In this document: positions 1-4,408 of the stretch, piece after piece
How the letters are laid out: every line of letters begins with the position of its first letter
How positions within the stretch are numbered: the stretch's first letter is position 1
Source of the DNA: Chloroflexota bacterium
GTDB taxonomy: Bacteria > Chloroflexota > Dehalococcoidia > SM23-28-2 > RBG-16-64-32
DNA length: 9,253 nucleotides
Reading direction: 5' to 3'
NCBI GenBank assembly: GCA_005880075.1
Contig: VBJT01000135.1
Span: forward strand, 1-9,253
Program-made: the position numbers and the translations under genes
Notes under the pieces: generated by a model
Seen by the model: the letters and a program-made list of their open reading frames with translations, nothing else
Databases searched by the model: none
Told to the model about the DNA's origin: nothing

Positions 1-73
1 TCGACCAGAACTCTTCGACGGTCTGTCCGATCGGGGTGACGCAGCCGAGGCCGGTGACGACCGCGCGCACCAT
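1..73 (-). CDS. fabF: Beta-ketoacyl-ACP synthase II (FabF-like), N-terminal fragment
   Basis: Only the first 24 codons lie in the window; the gene runs off the left edge. The visible protein begins MVRAVVTGLGCVTPIG and continues QTVEEFW, the N-terminal strand-turn-helix signature of FabF-type 3-oxoacyl-ACP synthases, which condense malonyl-ACP with a growing acyl chain in the cytoplasm. The catalytic Cys-His-His residues are outside the window, so activity and subtype (fatty acid or polyketide ketosynthase) cannot be judged. The ATG overlaps the TGA of the upstream lipoprotein gene by one base (TGATG), which suggests translational coupling. It is the last visible gene of an operon with two MaoC-like proteins and a thioesterase, consistent with an acyl-chain elongation role. 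The family call rests on a short but characteristic sequence. Confidence 0.8.
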   Translation of the reverse strand, partial: MVRAVVTGLGCVTPIGQTVEEFWS

Positions 74-477
74 CAGCGGCTGCACCCTTCGATGCCCGGC
101 ACGTGGGTCAGGCGCCAGCTATCGCCGGCCGAGACAAACGTCCACTCGGCCTCAACCTCTTTCGTTCCAGCCCCGTCTTGCACGCGCTGGACGATCTTTG
201 CCCGGGCGGTGTCGCCGTCAAAATTGACGCTGGATGTGCGGACGAACCCTTCGGGGACCGGCTGACTGGCAAGGGCGGCGGCGAGCCCCTGCTTCGAGCA
301 GTTTGCGATGACTTCGGGAGCCAGATAGTCGTACAGACCGTTTGCGCCAGCGGCCGCATAAGCGCCGGCGGCCAGTTCGGCCACACCGCCAACCTGCCGC
401 GCCCGTTCATCCTCCGTCACGTCGTTGCCGCCTCCGCAGGCAATTGCGATCGCCAGCGGTGCGACAGTCGCCGACAC
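73..477 (-). CDS. Small lipoprotein with NTF2-like domain, function unknown
   Basis: The predicted 134-residue protein starts with a short hydrophobic stretch (residues 5-13) ending in the lipobox-like AIAC, with Cys14 followed by GGGND. This predicts a lipid-anchored extracytoplasmic protein. The mature part (about 20-134) has a helix-rich start, then YDYLAPEVIANC and, near the end, EVEAEWTFVSAGDSWRLTHV. This looks like the cone-shaped NTF2/SnoaL fold, whose last strands often read W.f...gdgWrl; the family call is inference. The GTG start has a GAGG nine bases upstream. A CTG at 492, overlapping the TGA of the maoC gene, would give a better signal peptide (RFAW before the hydrophobic core) and has GGAGG ten bases upstream. 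The stop overlaps the ketoacyl synthase start by one base. A lipoprotein inside an acyl-ACP operon is unexpected and its role is unknown. Confidence 0.7.
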   Translation of the reverse strand: MSATVAPLAIAIACGGGNDVTEDERARQVGGVAELAAGAYAAAGANGLYDYLAPEVIANCSKQGLAAALASQPVPEGFVRTSSVNFDGDTARAKIVQRVQDGAGTKEVEAEWTFVSAGDSWRLTHVPGIEGCSR

Positions 478-488
478 CCAGGCGAACC

Positions 489-905
489 TCAGCGTATCGC
501 GACCTCCGCCTCGCCGGAAATGAGCATATCGCCGGGCTCGTTCTGGCACTCCACCTCGCAAGTCGTCTTGCCGCCTTTGATGCGGACGACCCGGCCGGAC
601 GCCGTCACCGTATCGCCGGGGCGAGCTGGCCCACGGAAGCGTACCTTCAACCGGCCGCCTGTCACCCACGTCTCGCCGAACGCAGCGGTCATCATTTCGG
701 AGATATAGGCCAGGACGAGCATACCGTGCGCAATCGTGCCGCCGAACTGCGTTGTCGCAGCAAACGCGGGGTCTTGGTGCAGTGGATTGTGATCGCCGCT
801 GGCGTGTGCGTATTGATTGATCTTCTCCTGCGTTATCGTCTTCGTGACCACGGGCAGTGAGTCGTTCTCGCTGTAAGTCCGCACCTCCTCTGTCCGCTGG
901 CTCAT
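489..905 (-). CDS. MaoC-family (R)-specific enoyl hydratase/dehydratase, catalytic subunit
   Basis: This 138-residue single hot-dog protein carries the complete hydratase-2 motif YAHASGDHNPLHQDPAFA (residues 32-49). Asp38 and His43 are the expected catalytic pair and Asn40 is conserved. The second family motif GTIAHGM is at 56-62. Such enzymes hydrate trans-2-enoyl-CoA/ACP to the (R)-3-hydroxyacyl form, or run the reverse dehydration in elongation cycles. The ATG at 905 overlaps the preceding gene's TGA by four bases (ATGA). The preceding gene encodes a MaoC-like half without these residues, the arrangement seen in mycobacterial HadA-HadB dehydratases, so a heterodimer is likely but inferred. 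Length fits HadB-like proteins. A free-standing R-hydratase feeding hydroxyacyl-CoA to another pathway is the alternative. Confidence 0.9.
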   Translation of the reverse strand: MSQRTEEVRTYSENDSLPVVTKTITQEKINQYAHASGDHNPLHQDPAFAATTQFGGTIAHGMLVLAYISEMMTAAFGETWVTGGRLKVRFRGPARPGDTVTASGRVVRIKGGKTTCEVECQNEPGDMLISGEAEVAIR

Positions 906-1315
906 GCGGATGCCTGGCTGTTTGTTGGAAAGGTAATCGTGGCGCGGCCCGACATCATCGCTGTGCCGCCATTCGTCTCGACGCGCAGGTCGATTCCCAT
1001 TAAGACCCAGCCTTGCCGCTCGCCGCGGCTCGCAATGTGCGCCCGCGCGACAAGTTCACTCTCGGTCTCGCTGCTAAGCGAAAAGTTGAGCTCCTGCCCG
1101 ACGTGGATCGCGCCTTCGGGCAAGGCTGCCTGCTCCAGCAGCGCGCGGACCGAGCAAGTGGCGAGCGCCAGCGGAGGATACGGGTGCCCGGCCATCGCGC
1201 CAATCGCGTCATCCTCGACCGCCCCCACGTATTCGGCGACCCACTGCGGAGTGAGCTTGAGCCGCGTCGCTGCGAACTCGTGCCCCTTCGGCAGGTCCGC
1301 CAGGCTGACGGTCAT
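902..1315 (-). CDS. MaoC-like N-terminal-type hot-dog protein, probable non-catalytic dehydratase subunit
   Basis: The 137-residue protein resembles the N-terminal half of MaoC-type dehydratases: a helix near 22-34 (LTPQWVAEYVGAV), the PYPPLALAT segment (45-53) that corresponds to the substrate-helix region, and beta strands ending in SGRATITFP. The catalytic G-D-x-N-P-x-H motif is absent. In HadAB-type enzymes such a subunit shapes the acyl channel while the partner supplies Asp and His; the partner would be the next gene. The ATG at 1315 is chosen because it forms ATGA with the thioesterase stop and gives a normal length; an upstream extension to 1567 would lie wholly within the thioesterase gene. 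Its own stop overlaps the next start by four bases. The heterodimer role is inferred from context. Confidence 0.8.
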   Translation of the reverse strand: MTVSLADLPKGHEFAATRLKLTPQWVAEYVGAVEDDAIGAMAGHPYPPLALATCSVRALLEQAALPEGAIHVGQELNFSLSSETESELVARAHIASRGERQGWVLMGIDLRVETNGGTAMMSGRATITFPTNSQASA

Positions 1316-1692
1316 GAGGACTTCGGAGCGCCGGCGAAGCGGGTGAGGTCGATCACGCGACGTTCGTGTATCCCTTCGCCGATCTTGGTGCCGCCCTCGT
1401 TGTACGCCTCCACCTCGAACATCACTTTGCGCCCGTCCTGCTCCTTGACCCGTCCCTTGATCGTGACCTTCTGCCCAATCGGCGTTGGTGCCATGTGCCG
1501 AACGTCCACCCGGTAACCCACGGAGCTTTCCCCGGGGTCCTGATAGGGGATCAGCATCTTCAGGCACAGCCCCTCAACGTGGCCAACCATAGCCGGCGTG
1601 GAGTACATCGGCATCGGCAGGTGCCGGACGCCCATCTCCGGCGTCGTCTCGATTACCATCTCCTCAGTTGTATCTGCGGGGATCTCTTTCAT
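1312..1692 (-). CDS. FlK-like hot-dog acyl-CoA thioesterase
   Basis: This 126-residue protein matches the family of fluoroacetyl-CoA thioesterase FlK and its many uncharacterised relatives: MKEIP start, YSTPAMVGHVE, SSVGYRVDVRHMAPTPIG and a closing GEGIHERRVIDL. Thr32, Glu40 and His66 have exactly the spacing (8 and 26 residues) of the FlK triad Thr42, Glu50 and His76, so thioester hydrolysis is plausible. The real substrate is unknown; nothing here suggests fluoroacetate. The ATG at 1692 is preferred over the one at 1728 because relatives begin near MKEIP and the longer start would be read through the heptamer repeat at 1712-1739. It is the first gene of the minus-strand operon and its stop overlaps the next start (ATGA). 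I found no convincing promoter upstream on this strand. Confidence 0.85.
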   Translation of the reverse strand: MKEIPADTTEEMVIETTPEMGVRHLPMPMYSTPAMVGHVEGLCLKMLIPYQDPGESSVGYRVDVRHMAPTPIGQKVTIKGRVKEQDGRKVMFEVEAYNEGGTKIGEGIHERRVIDLTRFAGAPKSS

Positions 1693-1711
1693 GGATGCGT
1701 GCCGAGTCTGA

Positions 1712-1739
1712 CACCTAACACCCAGCACCTAACACCCAA
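1712..1739. repeat. Four tandem heptamers (CACCYAR) in the divergent intergenic region
   Basis: Four uninterrupted 7-base units are present: CACCTAA, CACCCAG, CACCTAA, CACCCAA. They alternate, giving a 14-base superperiod. The array lies between the thioesterase start (1692, minus) and the ferredoxin start (1765, plus), and its right end directly touches the extended -10 element at 1740. Short heptanucleotide tandem repeats are known from filamentous cyanobacteria (STRR elements); relation to those is only by analogy. It could be a binding-site array, a variable-length promoter spacer or a neutral repeat. Confidence 0.85.
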
Positions 1740-1748
1740 TGCTAGACT
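1740..1748 (+). promoter_or_regulatory. Extended -10 promoter for the [2Fe-2S] ferredoxin
   Basis: TGCTAGACT fits TGN plus a -10 hexamer (TAGACT, four of six matches to TATAAT). No -35 consensus lies 16-18 bases upstream; that position is filled by the heptamer repeats. The predicted start of transcription near 1755 leaves a leader of about ten bases, and no strong ribosome binding site precedes the ATG. A near-identical element (TGCTATACT) precedes endonuclease IV. Confidence 0.4.
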
Positions 1749-1764
1749 GAGTAGTGGGCCACCA

Positions 1765-2100
1765 ATGCCTAAAATCACGATCCTGCCGCTCGAGTGGGTC
1801 ATCGAAGCAACCGACGGCGCGACGATTATGGATGCGGCCCATGAACACGGCCTCTACTGGCCCACCACCTGCGGCGGCGAGGGAATCTGCACCTCCTGCG
1901 CCTGCACGATCGACGAAGGTGCGACCAACCTCGAGCCGATCGGCCGCGGCGAGTTGAAGACGCTCTCCGAGGAGTTGGGCGAAGCCGCCGTCCTCGCGCG
2001 CCACCTTCGCCTAGCCTGCCAGGCCCGCGTCCACGGCGACGTGACCGTCACCAAGCGAGGTGTGAGGCCGACCGAAGCATCACTCCCAACACCGGAGTAG
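1765..2100 (+). CDS. [2Fe-2S] ferredoxin (plant/adrenodoxin-type fold)
   Basis: This 111-residue cytoplasmic electron carrier has the cluster motif Cys36-x5-Cys42-x2-Cys45 (CGGEGICTSC) and the distant fourth ligand Cys85 in LACQARVHGDVTV. That is the ligand pattern of [2Fe-2S] ferredoxins. An extra Cys47 lies just after the third ligand. The N-terminal beta strands (MPKITILP, then IEATDGATIMDAA) are typical of the family. The C-terminal 15 residues are a Thr/Pro-rich tail without a fold signature. The ATG at 1765 is the first that leaves the N-terminal strand intact. A different ferredoxin follows 58 bases later with its own likely promoter. The redox partner cannot be told from the window: no ferredoxin reductase or oxygenase is visible. 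Confidence 0.9.
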   Translation: MPKITILPLEWVIEATDGATIMDAAHEHGLYWPTTCGGEGICTSCACTIDEGATNLEPIGRGELKTLSEELGEAAVLARHLRLACQARVHGDVTVTKRGVRPTEASLPTPE

Positions 2101-2108
2101 CTGCCCGC

Positions 2109-2137
2109 TTGTGGCCCTTACCCATGCCGGATAGAAT
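2109..2137 (+). promoter_or_regulatory. Possible sigma70-type promoter for the 7Fe ferredoxin
   Basis: TTGTGG (2109-2114) and TAGAAT (2132-2137) are 17 bases apart. The -10 matches TATAAT at five of six positions, the -35 at three of six. Transcription would begin near 2144, giving a leader of about 15 bases before the ATG at 2159. Co-transcription with the upstream ferredoxin remains possible, since no terminator hairpin is visible between them. Confidence 0.35.
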
Positions 2138-2158
2138 TGTCGGGCGAGCCTCGACAAT

Positions 2159-2443
2159 ATGACCTACGTCATCACAGAACCCTGCCTCGGCGTCAAGGAC
2201 GCCTCTTGTGTCGACGTCTGCCCCGTCGATTGTATTCATAGCACCGAAGAAGACCCGCAGTACTACATCAACCCTGACACCTGCATCGACTGCGCCGCCT
2301 GCGAGACGGTTTGCCCCGTGAACGCCATCTTCTTCGAGGACGACACGCCGGACCAGTGGAAGGGCTACGTCGACATCAACTCCGACTGGTTCAAGACCCA
2401 CGATGTCGGCACCGGCTTCCGCGCTCGCACCGAACGCCACTGA
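2159..2443 (+). CDS. 7Fe ferredoxin ([3Fe-4S][4Fe-4S], Thermus/Mycobacterium type)
   Basis: The 94-residue protein opens MTYVITEPCLGVKDASC and has two cysteine clusters: Cys9-x7-Cys17-x3-Cys21-Pro, and Cys42-x2-Cys45-x2-Cys48-x3-Cys52-Pro. The seven-residue gap after Cys9, in place of C-x2-C-x2-C, is the mark of 7Fe ferredoxins: Cys9, Cys17 and Cys52 would hold the [3Fe-4S] cluster, and Cys21, Cys42, Cys45 and Cys48 the [4Fe-4S] cluster. Cys25 is an extra residue common in this group. The segment DDTPDQWKGYVDIN matches the C-terminal arm of Thermus-type proteins. It is a low-potential electron carrier in the cytoplasm; its partner is not encoded nearby. Length and start are standard for the family. 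Confidence 0.93.
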   Translation: MTYVITEPCLGVKDASCVDVCPVDCIHSTEEDPQYYINPDTCIDCAACETVCPVNAIFFEDDTPDQWKGYVDINSDWFKTHDVGTGFRARTERH

Positions 2444-2464
2444 TTCTGATCTCTGACTTCTGAC
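2444..2464. repeat. Three tandem heptamers (YTCTGAY) after the 7Fe ferredoxin
   Basis: TTCTGAT, CTCTGAC and TTCTGAC follow one another immediately after the ferredoxin stop codon; the next two 7-base blocks (GTCTTCC, TTCTCCG, up to 2478) look like decayed copies. The period of seven equals that of the array at 1712-1739 but the unit differs. It lies in the spacer upstream of the LysR gene promoter. Function is unknown. Confidence 0.65.
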
Positions 2465-2494
2465 GTCTTCCTTCTCCGTACTCGCTGCCCCTTC

Positions 2495-2523
2495 TTGACT
2501 ACCGTTTGTGCCACTCGTATTCT
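2495..2523 (+). promoter_or_regulatory. Sigma70-type promoter of the LysR regulator gene
   Basis: TTGACT (2495-2500, five of six) and TATTCT (2518-2523, four of six) are separated by 17 bases. Transcription would begin near 2530. This places the far-upstream candidate start codons of the regulator before or at the transcript start and supports the TTG start at 2573, with a leader of about 43 bases. Confidence 0.55.
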
Positions 2524-2559
2524 ATTCATGCCCGCTATAGGCACGATTAATAGCTCCAC

Positions 2560-2563
2560 GAGG
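2560..2563 (+). promoter_or_regulatory. Ribosome binding site deciding the TTG start of the LysR gene
   Basis: GAGG lies nine bases before the TTG at 2573. The ATG at 2528 has no comparable site and falls at or before the predicted transcript start. LysR proteins normally begin with a short [LM]-[DE]-x-x-x-[LV] segment, as here (DFGQVEAF). Confidence 0.55.
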
Positions 2564-2572
2564 TTCTTCCCT

Positions 2573-3469
2573 TTGGATTTCGGCCAGGTTGAGGCCTTCG
2601 CCCAGGTCGCCAACACCCACTCCTTCAGCCGCGCCGCCGAGGCGCTTCAGCTCACCCAGCCGTCAATCACCGCGCGCATCCAGACCCTCGAGCGCGAGCT
2701 CGGCGAGGAGTTGTTCGAGCGCGGTAGCCGGGGGGTTCGGCTGACGGACGCCGGTAGCGCCTTTCTCCCTTATGTCGAGCGGCTCCTCCAAACACTCCAG
2801 GAAGGCCGTGACGCGGTGGGCGACGTCAAGAACGTGCAAGCCGGCTCGCTGCGGCTCGGCTCCGCGCCGACCATTTCGACCTACGTCCTGCCTCGCATCC
2901 TGAACGCCTTCTGCCGCCAGTACCCAGGCGTCGACGTCGTAATCCGTACGGGCCGCTCGGAGCAGGTGATGAATATGCTCCTTGCCGACGAAGTTCAAGT
3001 CGGCCTCGTTCGCTCTCTCTCCAACTCCGACGTCGAGACTATCGATTTGTACGAAGACGAGATCGTGCTCGCCGCCCCGCCCGGTCACACCTTTGCCAAG
3101 TACGGGCATGCGTCGGTCAATGAAGCCGCCGCTGAGCCGATCGTCCTCTTCGACCGCGGCTCTTCCTACTACGGCCTGATCAACAATTTCTTCCGTCAGG
3201 CCGGCGTAATTCCCAACGTCGCGATGGAGTTGGACTCGCTGGAGGCAACGAAGCGCATGGTCGAGGAAGGGCTGGGCATCGCTTTGGTGCCGCTTGTCAC
3301 GATCGAGCGAGAGCTTCAGGCGGGAACGCTCGTCCGCATCGACCTCGAGGACGCCGACCCGATCAAGCGCCCCATCTCTCTAATCCACCGCCGTCATCGC
3401 AAGCGTCCGCGCACTGTGCAGGCCTTCATCGACACCATGGCGAAGATCTACCGGAACGGGCGCGGCTAG
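2573..3469 (+). CDS. LysR-type transcriptional regulator
   Basis: With the TTG start the protein has 298 residues, the usual length of the family. The N-terminal winged helix-turn-helix is clear: FAQVANTHSFSRAAEALQLT (9-28), then QPSITARIQTLERELGEELF (29-48) and RGVRLTDAG (53-61). A linker helix follows, then the two-lobed periplasmic-binding-protein-like effector domain from about residue 90 (SLRLGSAPTISTYVLPRIL) to the end, including EEGLGIALVPLVTIERE. The effector is not predictable from sequence; CysB/CbbR-like relatives sense small metabolites. A LysR gene often controls a divergent neighbour, but here the upstream ferredoxin genes point the same way, so the target is uncertain. It converges on endonuclease IV with a four-base overlap. 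Confidence 0.92.
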   Translation: MDFGQVEAFAQVANTHSFSRAAEALQLTQPSITARIQTLERELGEELFERGSRGVRLTDAGSAFLPYVERLLQTLQEGRDAVGDVKNVQAGSLRLGSAPTISTYVLPRILNAFCRQYPGVDVVIRTGRSEQVMNMLLADEVQVGLVRSLSNSDVETIDLYEDEIVLAAPPGHTFAKYGHASVNEAAAEPIVLFDRGSSYYGLINNFFRQAGVIPNVAMELDSLEATKRMVEEGLGIALVPLVTIERELQAGTLVRIDLEDADPIKRPISLIHRRHRKRPRTVQAFIDTMAKIYRNGRG

Positions 3470-4344
3470 CTCTTTACGCCGACTCCGGCCCGCAGCGACT
3501 TCAGAATTTCGACGTTGTCCTTGTCCGGCCCGTGGTCGTCGATGCCGGGCACTTCAAGGAGGAACGGGACCTCGGCCAGAGCCGGGTGCAAGAGCAGGTT
3601 CTCGAAACCGTCGCGCCCAATGTGGCCGTCCCCAATATTCGCGTGACGGTCGATGCCGCCCCCGAGCGGGCACTTCGAGTCGTTGGCATGAATTGCGACC
3701 AGCCGGTCCAGCCCTACCTCGCGTTCGAACTCGTCGAGCATCTTGTCGAGACCGGCGCGCGTCTTCACGTCGTGCCCGGCGGCGAACGCGTGCTGGACGT
3801 CGACGCATACCTTCACGCGGTCGCTCCCCGACTCACGGATGATCGTCCCCAACTCCACGAACTTGGAGCCGATAGCGCCGCCCATGCCCGCCGCATTCTC
3901 GAGGATCAGCCATGCGTCGACGGTCTCCTCGATGACCTTCTGGCAGTACTCGACTACCTGGCGAAAGCAGCTCTCGTAGCCGGCGCCCTTGTGGCTGCCG
4001 AGATGAAAGATCACGCCCTTTGCTTCGATCAGGGTCGCCGCTTTCATGTCGCCGACAAGCGCGTCAAGAGAGCGCGCGAGCAGCGCATCGTCCGACGACG
4101 CCAGGTTCACGAGATAGAGGCCGTGAATGAAGGCAGGCTCGATGCCGGTCTCTTCGACCCTCTTCTTGTACGCCTCGACCTCTGCTTCGCTGTATTTCTT
4201 GCGTTTCCAGGCATATGGCGCGCCGGAGAAAATCTGGATCGTCTCCGCGCCCATCGCCACCGCGTTGTCGATCGCGTTCTGCACCCCACCGCCGCTACGG
4301 ACGTGGGCGCCGATCTTCGGATGGAGCGGCCCGGCAGTCCTCAT
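3466..4344 (-). CDS. nfo: Endonuclease IV (AP endonuclease)
   Basis: The 292-residue protein is a TIM-barrel AP endonuclease that cuts 5' of abasic sites in base excision repair. All nine zinc ligands of the E. coli enzyme can be placed: His74, His114, Glu149, Asp182, His185, His219, Asp232, His234 and Glu264. Landmark segments are GAHVRSGGGVQNAIDNA (12-28), FHLGSHKG (113-120), LILENAAG (146-153), HANDSK (219-224), DRHANIGDGHIG (232-243) and LLEVPG (262-267). One oddity is VDVQHAFAAGHD where most homologues read D-T-C-H-A-F; the ligands are kept. The ATG at 4344 gives a normal length. An extended -10 element lies ten bases upstream, so the transcript is nearly leaderless. Its stop shares the CTAG with the stop of the LysR gene. 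Confidence 0.95.
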   Translation of the reverse strand: MRTAGPLHPKIGAHVRSGGGVQNAIDNAVAMGAETIQIFSGAPYAWKRKKYSEAEVEAYKKRVEETGIEPAFIHGLYLVNLASSDDALLARSLDALVGDMKAATLIEAKGVIFHLGSHKGAGYESCFRQVVEYCQKVIEETVDAWLILENAAGMGGAIGSKFVELGTIIRESGSDRVKVCVDVQHAFAAGHDVKTRAGLDKMLDEFEREVGLDRLVAIHANDSKCPLGGGIDRHANIGDGHIGRDGFENLLLHPALAEVPFLLEVPGIDDHGPDKDNVEILKSLRAGVGVKS

Positions 4345-4354
4345 AACGGGGCGT

Positions 4355-4363
4355 AGTATAGCA
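4355..4363 (-). promoter_or_regulatory. Extended -10 promoter of nfo
   Basis: Read on the minus strand, TGCTATACT gives TGN followed by TATACT (five of six to TATAAT). No -35 consensus is visible at the right distance. With transcription starting about seven bases downstream, the leader before the ATG at 4344 would be only about three to five bases. The spacer 4345-4408 holds nothing else I can name. Confidence 0.5.
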
Positions 4364-4408
4364 GGCGCTCTCGCCCGACGATTCGTTTATTCGCTCGCGA
4401 TTCGCCGA

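Noticed and set aside
478..669. Longer version of the lipoprotein reaching into the maoC gene
   Set aside because: The extra N-terminal residues are Arg/Gly-rich out-of-frame translation of maoC and would place the hydrophobic signal internally.
3532..4356. Long open frame on the plus strand opposite nfo
   Set aside because: It is an antisense shadow produced by high GC and codon bias; the translated sequence resembles no domain, while the minus strand encodes all nine endonuclease IV zinc ligands.
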